Below, piece after piece: positions 45,484 to 54,009 of a stretch of DNA of 64,000 nt. Origin of the DNA: JAPKZH01 sp964537875. GTDB lineage: Bacteria; Acidobacteriota; Aminicenantia; Aminicenantales; UBA4085. The notes below the pieces were generated by a model. That model did no database searches. It worked only from the letters and a program-made list of their open reading frames with translations, and was not told the origin of the DNA. Numbering within the stretch: position 1 is the first letter of the stretch; the number at the start of each line of letters is the position of its first letter. Made by a program: the position numbers and the translations under genes. Location of the stretch: NCBI GenBank assembly GCA_964537875.1, contig CAZIDN010000007.1, positions 1-64,000 on the forward strand. The letters run 5' to 3'.

Positions 45484-46581
45484 TTATTCTTTTATCCCTT
45501 CCCGTATTTTGTTGAACTCATCTTTGAGTTCAACAAAGGCCTTGACGATCTCCGGGTCGAAGTGCGTCCCGCTCGAGGCAAGAACGATCTTCGTGCTCTC
45601 TTCATGAGAAAAAGCGGGTTTATAACAGCGCTTCGCCCTCAAGGTCTCATAGACGTCTGCCACCGCCATGATGCGCCCGGCCAGCGGGATCGCCTCGCCC
45701 GCCAAACCCTGGGGATAGCCGCTGCCGTTCCACTTCTCATGATGAGATCCGGCGATGGTGATTCCCATGTCGAGAAGGGCATTTCCCGGGTATTTCCGCC
45801 GGACGGCCTCCAGAGTATCAGCCCCGAGCCTGGCGTGGGTCTTCATCACTTCGAATTCTTCAGGCGTCAGCTTGCCGGGCTTGAGGAGAATGTGATCCGG
45901 GATGGCGACTTTGCCGATATCGTGCATAGGACTCGCATGAAAAATGTTCTCGACAAAGGCTTCATCAATCTGTCCGCTCCAGCGGGAGCGCTGTTTCAGC
46001 TTGGCGGCCAGCCGTTTGCAAAAAACCTGGACTCGTTCCAGATGCATTCCGGTATCATCATCGCGAGATTCTGCCAACTTGGCCAGGGCAAATATCATGG
46101 CCAGCTGCGTGTCTGAAATTTGCTTCACCTGGGCTTGAACAAGCTTCTCCAATTCGAGGTTATGCATCTCGAGCTCTTTTTGAAGGCATCGGAGCTTCAG
46201 GTGTGTTTCCACGCGAGCCTGGACTTCCTCAAACTGAAAGGGCTTGGAGATGTAGTCAACTCCGCCGACGGAGAACGCCCTGACTTTGTCCAGGATTTCG
46301 TTAAGAGCGCTGATAAAGATGACGGGGATTTCCTTCAGCTGTCCGTCCGCTTTCAGGCGTTCACAGACTTCGTAGCCGTTCATCTCCGGCATGTTGATGT
46401 CGAGCAGGATCAGGTCCGGCGGGTCGCTCCGGGCCGCTTGAAGGGCCAGAATTCCGCTGGGAACCGGCCTCGTTTTATACCCTCGTTCCTTCAGCATATT
46501 CGCCAACAGCTGGAGGTTGGCCGGGGTATCATCCACGATAAGGACATTCGGCTCAGGTGGATGGGCGATGGATGATTTCAT
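45484..46581 (-). CDS. HD-GYP response regulator (c-di-GMP phosphodiesterase)
   Basis: A 365-residue regulator. The receiver domain (about 10-130) has VLIVDDTPAN, phosphoacceptor Asp in LILLDINMPEMNGYEVC and the closing KPF motif. A helical linker leads into the HD-GYP domain: MHDIGKVAIPDHILLKPGKL, GSHHEKWNGSGYPQGLAGEAIPLAGRIMAVADVYETLRAKRCY. Residues needed for metal binding and c-di-GMP hydrolysis are intact. Its start overlaps the stop of the large hybrid kinase by 4 bases, so it is the probable phosphorylation target. Confidence 0.93.
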   Translation of the reverse strand: MKSSIAHPPEPNVLIVDDTPANLQLLANMLKERGYKTRPVPSGILALQAARSDPPDLILLDINMPEMNGYEVCERLKADGQLKEIPVIFISALNEILDKVRAFSVGGVDYISKPFQFEEVQARVETHLKLRCLQKELEMHNLELEKLVQAQVKQISDTQLAMIFALAKLAESRDDDTGMHLERVQVFCKRLAAKLKQRSRWSGQIDEAFVENIFHASPMHDIGKVAIPDHILLKPGKLTPEEFEVMKTHARLGADTLEAVRRKYPGNALLDMGITIAGSHHEKWNGSGYPQGLAGEAIPLAGRIMAVADVYETLRAKRCYKPAFSHEESTKIVLASSGTHFDPEIVKAFVELKDEFNKIREGIKE

Positions 46582-49500
46582 CGGGCGTTTCTTCTTGTCT
46601 GTAAAAGCTCAAGGAGTTCCGAGTATTCAAAACGTTCGATAAGACTTCGCAGTTCCTGGGCGACAAGGATGTTGTGGTCCTCGACGCCGCCGGCCAACTC
46701 CATCATTAGGTCGAAGTCCGCGTTGGTAACGGCGTCCCGCATCTTATTGATGGACTCCTCCGGCAGAACCGACAAAATTTCTGCCGTCATTGCGCTCATC
46801 ACCGCGGCGCCGGGCAGCAGTTTTGCGAGCCCAGCCTCATCGGAAAAAACGTACGCAACCCCCAGGAGCTTTCCGATCGTCTCGTAAAGCACCGCTTCCC
46901 GAAAAGGCTTGGCAATAAAATCGTCGGCGCCGGCCCGGAGGGCTTCCTGGCGGTTCTGGGAAAACGCGCTGGCCGATATACTCACGATCTTGACGTCCCG
47001 GCCGCCGGCGCCGGCCCTGATAAGGCGGATGGCGTCGTAGCCGTCCATCACGGGCATGCGCATGTCCATGAGGATCAGGTGCGGCTGCCAGGCCGTGAAC
47101 TCCTCGACGGCTTCTTGGCCGTTGGTCACCTGCCGTGTCTCGAACCCGATATTGCCGAGCATCTGGGAAATGAGCGTCAGGTTCGTGTCCTCGTCATCGG
47201 CAATCAGGATTCGGTACGTCGGCTGTCCCGGCCGGAGGCCTTTCACCCGAGCCGATTCCGGCTTTTTCTTGTCTGAGCCAGCCTCGCACTCTCCCAGATG
47301 AACATCGAACTTGATTAAGCTCCCAGTCCCGTCCTTGCTGTCGACCGTGATGTCCCCTTCCATCAGGCGGACAAATTCCTTGCTGATCGCCAGGCCCAAA
47401 CCCGTGCCCGATCCAGCCCGGCGGCTATTCTGCGTTTGCTGGAAAGGCTTAAACAGGTTATTCAGTTCCGTTTCCGGAATGCCCACTCCCGTGTCTTCCA
47501 CTTCCGCTTGCAAACGAAGTCTGTTCGAACTCTCCTGATTCATATGCACTCTCAGAACGATGCCGCCCTTTTCGGTGAACTTTACGGCGTTCCCGAGCAG
47601 GTTGATGAAGACCTGGCGGAGTTTGCCCTCATCCCCCACGACATAATCAGGTATATGACTTAGGCCCTCCACGGCAAAATCCAGCTTTTTCGCATCCGTA
47701 CGCACGCGAAACATCATCTCCAGATCCTCGAGCAGCGCCCGGAGGTCGAATGTCGTGGCGTTGAGAGTCGTCCGGCCGGCTTCTATTTTCGACATTTCCA
47801 GCACATCGTTAATGAGCGCCAGCAGGTGCTCGCCGCTCCGGTTGATGGTGTCAAGATGCTTTCGTTGCTGGGGATTCAGCGTATCATCTTGCCCCATCAG
47901 CTGGGAAAATCCAAGGATGGCGTTCAGCGGCGTCCGAATCTCATGCGACATATTGGCCAGGAAGATACTCTTGGCCCGGTTGGCCGCATCGGCGTCCTGC
48001 TTCGCCCCTTCGAGCTCTTTGGTTCGCTCCTTGACAAGTTCCTCGAGGTGCTCCCGGTGCTTGCTCAGCTCTTCCTCCCCCCGCTTGCGCTCGGTGATGT
48101 CGCTGAGAAAATTCAATGTCGCGGGTTTGTCTTCCCAGGCGACCAAGACCGCATCGATCTCCACCCACTTGATGCTCCCGTCTTTGTTAATCAACCTGAA
48201 CGCATATCTGGGCAGAGACACATCGCCCTTGAGGCGTCTCAAATAATGCTCGCCCACCATCTGCCGGTCATCCGGATGAACGAACTCGAGAAAAGGCGAG
48301 GAACGCAGTTCTTGCTCCGAATAACCGGATATCTCACTCGCCATACGATTGACGAACTTCAGCATGCCGTCTTGGGCGATGAGGATGGCTTCGGCGGCGT
48401 TTTCCACCAGAGTCCGATATTTCTCTTCGCTCTCTTGCAGCGCTTCTTCGGCCCGCTTGCGCTCGGTGATGTCTTCAATGGTTCCATCGAAATATTGGAT
48501 GCTTCCGTGCTCATCTTTGACGGCAACCGCCGATAGGGAATAAATGAACGGTTTCCCGTCCTTTTTCTCGACGTGTACTTCCTCATTTCTGATAAATCCT
48601 TTGGTGAGCAGCTTTTCGATGAGTCTTTCTCTGTCCTCTACGTTTTGGTATAAATCGGAGAGGTTTAAGGCCAGGAATGCCTTTCTATTCTTATAGCCGA
48701 ACATCCTGACCAGGGCGGGATTGGCCTCCATAAATCGGTTTTTGGGTCCTGCCGTGTTTCTAAAGACGCCGACGTTGATGTTTTCCGTCAAAGTCCGATA
48801 CTTCTCCTCATTTTCCTTCAACGCCTGTTCGCCTTTCTTGCGCTCCGTGATGTCTCTGGCGATTCCCAGGACGACCGCTTTTCCCTCTAATCTTACGGGG
48901 TGGGTGCTGATTTCAACCGCGACCTTGCTGCCGTCTTTTCTTTTCAAAATAAATTCATCGGGCCCGGTCGGCTTGCCTCTTAGGTTTTTGACTAAAAGAT
49001 AAGCGGCTTTCGGAATAAGCTCCGCAGAAAGCAGGTTCAGCTTCAAAAAGCTCATTCCGACGAGCTCCTCCCTCTTATAGCCCGTCAGTTTCTCCGCGGC
49101 CTTATTGCCGTCAATAAAATGGCCTTTCAGGTCGTTCAAATAGTAGGCGTCGGGAGCAGATTCGAACACAAGTCTGAACCGCTCTTCCGACCTTTTGAGA
49201 TCTTCCTCCGCCCGCTTGCGTTCGGTGGTGTCGCGGAAGAATCCAACGAGATACGGCCTGCCGGCAATGGCAACCGTGGTTGCGTTGATGTCCGCGTAGA
49301 AAATGGTTCCGTCCTTCCTGAGGCAGGGAAGATCCGTGGCTAGCGTTTTCTCTCCCCGTATCTGGGCTTCGAACTCGGCCGCAACGTGCGACAAAGCATC
49401 TTTCGGGTGAATGTTCGAAACGCCTAGAATTCTCAATTCGTCCTCGGTATATCCGAGCATTCGACACATAGCCGGGTTCGCGTACTGGAAACCTTTCGTT

Positions 49501-51617
49501 TCATTGTCGGCGATCAGGATGCCATCGGCGTTGTGTTCAAAAAGCGCGTGGTATCTTGCTTCAGAATCCCGCAGCGTCTCCTCCGCCCGCTTGTGCTCGG
49601 TGAAGTCTTCCCCTGAGCAAAGGATGCCCATGAAGTTCCCGGCTTCATCTTTCAAAGGAATATTGTGCCAGGCGATGATTCTCTCCTCCCCTCGTTGAGT
49701 GAGAACCGGATTTTCATAGTATTCAAGAGGCTCGACTTCTCCGGCCGCCAACCTTTTGAAAACATGTTGTACCTCATTCTTGATTCGTGCCGGTAAGAAG
49801 GTCTCGCACCAGTTCTTTCCGATGATCTCATGCTCCGGATAGCCGAGAATTTCGCATCCTTTTTTATTGATTAGGGTAACCGTGGCCGATGAATCCAAAA
49901 TGACGATCATCACGCCTGCGATATCCAGATATCTTTGGGCCTTATCCTTCTCCTTACCCAGCTCTTTTCTCTTCTGCTTCTCGTCGATGATGTGGGCAAT
50001 ATAGCTGGCGATAGCCTGAAGGACTGAGACATCGTCTTCAGAGAAGGCGTTGACCTGCGTCGCCTGAAGGTCGAGAACGCCGATGAGCTGATCTTGGACA
50101 ACCAGGGGAATGATCAACTCCGCTTTTGTCTCCGTGAGGTGAAAAGCGATATAGTCCGGCTCTTTGAAAACGTCGTTGGCGACGATCGTTTGTTTCAAGT
50201 GCCCCGCCTTGCCGATCAGCCCTTGTCCCAGCTTCTGTCTATGGCCCCTGGGGATAAGAAGGCCCGATTTGTTCCAGCCGGTCAGATATTCGATTTCCTC
50301 CGTTTCCGGATCATAAAGGTTCACGGAAATCTTGTAATATCCGAAGGACTTCCCGATGCTTTCGGCTGCCTGGACGATCACCGTTTCAATATCGGTATTC
50401 ACCGGAATTTCGCTTTGAATATGATGAATCAGCTCGAGCTGGATGTTGCGCTTTTGAAGGGCCTCTTCGGCCTGTCTCCGGTCGGTCATATCCCACATGT
50501 AGGAGCGAGTCCCGACAAGCCGTCCGTCTTCTCTCAAATCAACGACATCCACCTCAAGATATCGGACGGATCCATCTTTCTTGATGCCTCTGAATTCATA
50601 TTTCGATGGGACATTTTTATTTCGAAGACGTTCTTCATGATAGGTCACGACCTTTTCTCTGTCCTCAGGATGGACGAGTGATTGGACAGGCTGTTTTAGC
50701 ATCTCCTCCATAGAATATCCAAAAATTTCCGCGTACCTTTCATTGAAATATTTGAGATTCCCTTGGCTGTCATCGCTTGATATAGCGATCCGGGATTTTT
50801 CGACTAAATCCCTAAAATGTTCTTCTGATTTTTTTAAGGCCTCCTCCGCCCGCCTGCGCTCGGTAATGTCTCTTGTAACTGCGACAAAGCCTTTCAGCTC
50901 TCCTTCGATACCACAAACCAGGGCGGAACTGAGTTCACCGATAAATCGGGTTCCGTCTTTCTTAAGCAGGGTATATTGTGCGTCTTTTAGAATGCCGTCT
51001 TTCATAGTTATCTGAAGATTTTTCTTCGCCCGTTCGCGATCCTCCGGAGAAATGAGCTCAAGAGCGTTTTGCCCGATGAGCTCTTGGGGACTTTTAAAAC
51101 CGTGGAGCTCGAGAGTTCGGGGGGAAACGTAGGTAATCCTGCCCTCCATATCCGTTGCCGTGACCGCTTCCGGAGAGGTTTCGATCATCATTCGAAACCA
51201 TTGTTCGGACTTGAGAATATGTCGTTCTGTTTTTTTGCGTTCAATGGCGTAGCTGATCGACGTCGCCAGCCGGCTGGTGTTGAGTTGCTCTTTGACAAGA
51301 TAATCCTGTGCCCCTCTTTTTATGGCATCGAGAGCAACCGTTTCATCGGCGAGACCAGTCAGCACGATAATCGGAACCTCTTGTTTCTGAGCATTGACCT
51401 TGATGAACGTCTCAAGTCCCCGGCTGTCGGGCAACCCGAGATCCAAGAGGATGACGTTATGCAAGGTCTCTTCGATTTTCTCCAAGCCCTCCTTGAGGCA
51501 GGAGGCAGTTTCAAGATCAAACAGGCTGATGTCCACTTCCTTAAACATTTCGCGAATGAGGAGGATATCCCCCGGGTTATCCTCGATCATCAGCACCTTG
51601 ATCTGTTTGTCGGTCAT
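46578..51617 (-). CDS. Hybrid sensor histidine kinase with two receivers, seven PAS and a GAF domain
   Basis: A 1679-residue cytoplasmic kinase with no membrane helix. Order: receiver (1-130, LLIREMFKEVDISLF; Asp in VILLDLGLPDSRG), PAS1, PAS2, GAF (about 395-555), PAS3 to PAS7 (each opening with a variant of SEEKYRTLVEN and closing with DITERKRAEE), HisKA with His1225 in NMSHEIRTPLNAILGFSQL, HATPase (INLLGNAVKFTEKGG, DTGVGIPE, GSGTGLGLAIS), a second receiver (ILMDMRMPVMDGYDAIR) and a helical tail. The N-terminal receiver means an upstream kinase can also feed it. Two tiny reading frames linked by ATGA overlaps precede it, and its stop overlaps the HD-GYP gene. Confidence 0.93.
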   Translation of the reverse strand: MTDKQIKVLMIEDNPGDILLIREMFKEVDISLFDLETASCLKEGLEKIEETLHNVILLDLGLPDSRGLETFIKVNAQKQEVPIIVLTGLADETVALDAIKRGAQDYLVKEQLNTSRLATSISYAIERKKTERHILKSEQWFRMMIETSPEAVTATDMEGRITYVSPRTLELHGFKSPQELIGQNALELISPEDRERAKKNLQITMKDGILKDAQYTLLKKDGTRFIGELSSALVCGIEGELKGFVAVTRDITERRRAEEALKKSEEHFRDLVEKSRIAISSDDSQGNLKYFNERYAEIFGYSMEEMLKQPVQSLVHPEDREKVVTYHEERLRNKNVPSKYEFRGIKKDGSVRYLEVDVVDLREDGRLVGTRSYMWDMTDRRQAEEALQKRNIQLELIHHIQSEIPVNTDIETVIVQAAESIGKSFGYYKISVNLYDPETEEIEYLTGWNKSGLLIPRGHRQKLGQGLIGKAGHLKQTIVANDVFKEPDYIAFHLTETKAELIIPLVVQDQLIGVLDLQATQVNAFSEDDVSVLQAIASYIAHIIDEKQKRKELGKEKDKAQRYLDIAGVMIVILDSSATVTLINKKGCEILGYPEHEIIGKNWCETFLPARIKNEVQHVFKRLAAGEVEPLEYYENPVLTQRGEERIIAWHNIPLKDEAGNFMGILCSGEDFTEHKRAEETLRDSEARYHALFEHNADGILIADNETKGFQYANPAMCRMLGYTEDELRILGVSNIHPKDALSHVAAEFEAQIRGEKTLATDLPCLRKDGTIFYADINATTVAIAGRPYLVGFFRDTTERKRAEEDLKRSEERFRLVFESAPDAYYLNDLKGHFIDGNKAAEKLTGYKREELVGMSFLKLNLLSAELIPKAAYLLVKNLRGKPTGPDEFILKRKDGSKVAVEISTHPVRLEGKAVVLGIARDITERKKGEQALKENEEKYRTLTENINVGVFRNTAGPKNRFMEANPALVRMFGYKNRKAFLALNLSDLYQNVEDRERLIEKLLTKGFIRNEEVHVEKKDGKPFIYSLSAVAVKDEHGSIQYFDGTIEDITERKRAEEALQESEEKYRTLVENAAEAILIAQDGMLKFVNRMASEISGYSEQELRSSPFLEFVHPDDRQMVGEHYLRRLKGDVSLPRYAFRLINKDGSIKWVEIDAVLVAWEDKPATLNFLSDITERKRGEEELSKHREHLEELVKERTKELEGAKQDADAANRAKSIFLANMSHEIRTPLNAILGFSQLMGQDDTLNPQQRKHLDTINRSGEHLLALINDVLEMSKIEAGRTTLNATTFDLRALLEDLEMMFRVRTDAKKLDFAVEGLSHIPDYVVGDEGKLRQVFINLLGNAVKFTEKGGIVLRVHMNQESSNRLRLQAEVEDTGVGIPETELNNLFKPFQQTQNSRRAGSGTGLGLAISKEFVRLMEGDITVDSKDGTGSLIKFDVHLGECEAGSDKKKPESARVKGLRPGQPTYRILIADDEDTNLTLISQMLGNIGFETRQVTNGQEAVEEFTAWQPHLILMDMRMPVMDGYDAIRLIRAGAGGRDVKIVSISASAFSQNRQEALRAGADDFIAKPFREAVLYETIGKLLGVAYVFSDEAGLAKLLPGAAVMSAMTAEILSVLPEESINKMRDAVTNADFDLMMELAGGVEDHNILVAQELRSLIERFEYSELLELLQTRRNAR

Positions 51618-51643
51618 TTTTTATCTTCTGTAGGGAGTTTCAT
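51614..51643 (-). CDS. Nine-codon coupling ORF before the hybrid kinase
   Basis: ATG 51643 to TGA 51614-51616 encodes MKLPTEDKK. Its start overlaps the stop of the preceding 25-codon frame and its stop overlaps the kinase ATG, both as ATGA. No function in the peptide itself is claimed; the overlaps suggest reinitiation. Confidence 0.4.
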   Translation of the reverse strand: MKLPTEDKK

Positions 51644-51717
51644 CGTGGCCAGCCCGTTAAGGTTTCCAGCGCCTTCCGAATCTGAGCTTGTCTCATCATG
51701 TTGACGGATGTCTTCAT
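51640..51717 (-). CDS. 25-codon leader ORF before the hybrid kinase
   Basis: ATG 51717 to TGA 51640-51642, peptide MKTSVNMMRQAQIRKALETLTGWPR. The ribosome site is weak (CAGAGAAATTAAG). Its stop overlaps the next ATG, making the first step of a three-frame chain. It may be a decayed gene end rather than a leader. Confidence 0.35.
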   Translation of the reverse strand: MKTSVNMMRQAQIRKALETLTGWPR

Positions 51718-52018
51718 CTTAATTTCTCTGTTTCAGGAAAAAATGATGAGCTGCTGTTTTCCTCCCCTCACGGCCCCAGGATTATGGCGTAATGCTCTCC
51801 GTGCCCGTCAGGCCTGTCTGAGATATACCACCTCGATTTCTGCTCGGCATGCTAAAATTGTCGGGGGAATCTTTCAGTTTAACAATCCCCTCTTTGAATG
51901 AAGTTTAAGATGATTTTTATTCGGGTTTTATCACCTATAAGGGGGATGTCGGCTTAATTACAGACGTCTTGATCTGTAAACTTTCTTACAAGTTATTTAT
52001 TTTAAAGGAGGTTAGAGG
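51718..52018. other. AT-rich intergenic region
   Basis: Three hundred bases between the two signalling units. No gene is supported; the right end carries a strong ribosome site (AAAGGAGG at 52004-52011) serving the short plus-strand frame at 52019. Confidence 0.5.
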
Positions 52019-52075
52019 ATGAAAAGGATATTTTTCCTCGTCATTTTCACTTGCTTCCGTCCGGCGGCAGCTTGA
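52019..52075 (+). pseudogene. Orphan signal-peptide start with strong ribosome site
   Basis: AAAGGAGG precedes ATG 52019 at good distance, and the frame MKRIFFLVIFTCFRPAAA looks like the beginning of a Sec signal peptide, but stops after 18 codons. The last 29 bases overlap the 3' end of the convergent response regulator gene. It is best read as the remaining 5' end of an exported-protein gene whose body was lost when the signalling genes came next to it. Confidence 0.5.
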
Positions 52076-52502
52076 CCACAGTCAGCCAGAAGTCCTCGAT
52101 GGATTTCACGACCTTGATGAATTGATTCAGGTCAATGGGCTTTGTGATAAAACAGTTCGCATTGAGGTTGTACGTCTTCAGGACGTCTTCCTCATCCTTA
52201 GAAACCGTCAAGATAACCACTGGGATTCGCTTCAGGTCGGGGTCTCCTTTGATCTCTGCCAGAACCTCCCGGCCGTCTTTTCCGGGAAGGTTGAGGTCCA
52301 GCAGGATGAGGTCGGGCCGCTGCACTCGAGCATGCTTACCCTCTTTCCGGAGAAAATCCATCGCCTCCTGGCCGTTATCCACCAGATGCAGAGTGTTGCG
52401 GACTTTGGCGTCCTGGAAAACTTCCCAGGCCAGCCGGGCATCCCCCGGGTTGTCCTCAACCAATAAGATTTCGATGGGATGGACCGCGATTTCGGAAACC
52501 AT
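52047..52502 (-). CDS. Rcp1-like single-domain response regulator
   Basis: A 151-residue stand-alone receiver: EILLVEDNPGDARLAWEVFQDAKVRNTLHLVDNGQEAMDFL, phosphoacceptor Asp in LILLDLNLPGKDGREVL, ILTVSKDEEDV and the KPIDLNQFIKVVKSIEDFWL ending typical of Rcp1/CheY-like partners of phytochrome-type kinases. ATG 52502 has GGAGGG at proper spacing; ATG 52508 lies too close to it. It begins 2 bases after the kinase stop, so the two are cotranscribed and likely cognate. Confidence 0.92.
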   Translation of the reverse strand: MVSEIAVHPIEILLVEDNPGDARLAWEVFQDAKVRNTLHLVDNGQEAMDFLRKEGKHARVQRPDLILLDLNLPGKDGREVLAEIKGDPDLKRIPVVILTVSKDEEDVLKTYNLNANCFITKPIDLNQFIKVVKSIEDFWLTVVKLPPDGSK

Positions 52503-52504
52503 AA

Positions 52505-53722
52505 TCATTCCCTCCTTTTTGGTATTGTGAAAAAGAAAGTGGAGCCATTGCCGGGCTCTGATTCCACCCAGATCCGCCCGCCATGCCTTTCCACAATCTT
52601 CTTGCAGATGGCCAGCCCGATGCCCGTTCCCGGATACTCTTCTCTGCTGTGCAGACGCTGGAAGATGACGAAAATTCGGTCGAAATATTCTTTGGCTATG
52701 CCTATGCCGTTATCCCGGACTCCAAACATCCATTCTTCCTCCCTCGACTCAGAAAAGACATGGATCCGGGGCGGCTCCTTTCCCCTGAATTTTATGGCAT
52801 TTCCGATCAGGTTCTGGAATAGATGGAGCATCTGGGAAGCATCGGCAGTGATCTCAGGCAAGGATTCATGGGTTAGAAGAGCCTGGTTCTCCTCTATTAA
52901 AAGAAGAAGGTTGACGTGAACGTGGGCCAGGATCTCTTCGCTGTTGACAGGCTCGAAAGGCATGCCGCGGGTGGAAAGGCGGGAGTAGGATAAAAGGTCA
53001 TTGATCATGTGCTGCATGCGGTTGGCGCCATCCACGGCAAACTCGATGAATTCATCGGCGCTCTTGTCGAGTTTTCCTTTATAGCGCTGCTCCAAGAGCT
53101 GGGTGAAGCTGGAGATCATTCTCAGCGGCTCCTGAAGGTCATGAGAGGCGACATAAGCGAACTGTTCAAGATCTCTGTTGGAACGTTCCAGTTCCCTGTT
53201 CAGGGCGGAGAGTTGAACGACCCGGCTCTCAAGGTCCTTATTTAATCTTATGATCTCTTCCTCAGCCTTTTTGAGGGCGGTGATGTCCTGCTGGGCCATA
53301 AGTAAGACTCGCTGTCCGCCTAATTCTATCTGGTCGATGTTGAGGAGAGCATAAAAAGCTGTCCCGTCCTTTCTCTTCATCCTGACTGTGTAATCCCGGA
53401 CTTTGCCTGTTTCCTCCAGGATTTTGAGCATCTCCCTGCGATCGTTGGCATCCGCGTAAGTTTCCCCAACATTGATTGTCTTGAATTCCTCTTGCGAATA
53501 GCCTGTCATCTCCTCCACCATCCGGTTTATAGAATAGACATTCCCCTTCAGGTCTAATATCCCTATGCCTACGGGCACCGCCTCAACCAGCTTGGGCAAT
53601 TTCTCCTCAGATTCACGGAGCGCCTCTTTCACCCGCTTGAGCTCGGTGAGACGTGAATCCGCGCCGGCAAGTGACGGAGGGTTTTTCGATTTCTTTTTTT
53701 TGATATTAGCTTTTCCTTCCAT
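52505..53722 (-). CDS. PAS-containing sensor histidine kinase (Cph1-like core)
   Basis: A 405-residue soluble kinase. One PAS domain (about 35-155, EKLPKLVEAVPVGIGILDLKGNVYSINRMVEEMTGYSQEEF...QQDITALKKAEEE), a coiled coil (LNKDLESRVVQLSALNRELERSNRDLEQ), then HisKA with FAYVASHDLQEPLRMISSFTQLL (phosphoacceptor His in SHDLQEP, the phytochrome-type H-box) and HATPase (LIGNAIKFRGKE, DNGIGIAKEYFDRIF, GTGIGLAICKKIVERHGG). There is no GAF/PHY chromophore domain, so it is not a photoreceptor. A promoter lies at 53883-53912, about 160 bases upstream. Confidence 0.93.
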   Translation of the reverse strand: MEGKANIKKKKSKNPPSLAGADSRLTELKRVKEALRESEEKLPKLVEAVPVGIGILDLKGNVYSINRMVEEMTGYSQEEFKTINVGETYADANDRREMLKILEETGKVRDYTVRMKRKDGTAFYALLNIDQIELGGQRVLLMAQQDITALKKAEEEIIRLNKDLESRVVQLSALNRELERSNRDLEQFAYVASHDLQEPLRMISSFTQLLEQRYKGKLDKSADEFIEFAVDGANRMQHMINDLLSYSRLSTRGMPFEPVNSEEILAHVHVNLLLLIEENQALLTHESLPEITADASQMLHLFQNLIGNAIKFRGKEPPRIHVFSESREEEWMFGVRDNGIGIAKEYFDRIFVIFQRLHSREEYPGTGIGLAICKKIVERHGGRIWVESEPGNGSTFFFTIPKRRE

Positions 53723-53882
53723 ATTTAGGCCATCCTATTTGGGTGCGTTTTTTTAAGCAGGATTCGCTTTTGTTCCTGAGCATGGCTATGCTTTCGAAAT
53801 CGATGATCGAGCTCTCTAGCATGATTAGCCAAAAACCCCTCCGCCCTTTCAGCTGAATTTTATCTTGTGCTCTATGGGGAAG

Positions 53883-53912
53883 ATCATAAATCGAGACCCG
53901 CGCGATTGTCAA
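53883..53912 (-). promoter_or_regulatory. Promoter for the kinase/response-regulator pair
   Basis: On the minus strand, TTGACA (53912-53907) and TATGAT (53888-53883) with an 18-base spacer; 11 of 12 consensus bases match. The leader to the ATG at 53722 would be about 150 bases, in which I see no further element. Confidence 0.7.
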
Positions 53913-54009
53913 GCCGGCGACACCGGTGCTTTTTCCTTTAGGATGAAAGAAAATAGCGAGACATCACTCTGGGGGGATTACCTCTTTTTTTCATCCTCTC
54001 TATAATCGA

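Noticed and set aside
53706..53912. 68-codon minus-strand frame upstream of the PAS kinase
   Set aside because: It overlaps the kinase start and the promoter itself (TTGACA at 53912-53907), has no ribosome site and no recognisable sequence.
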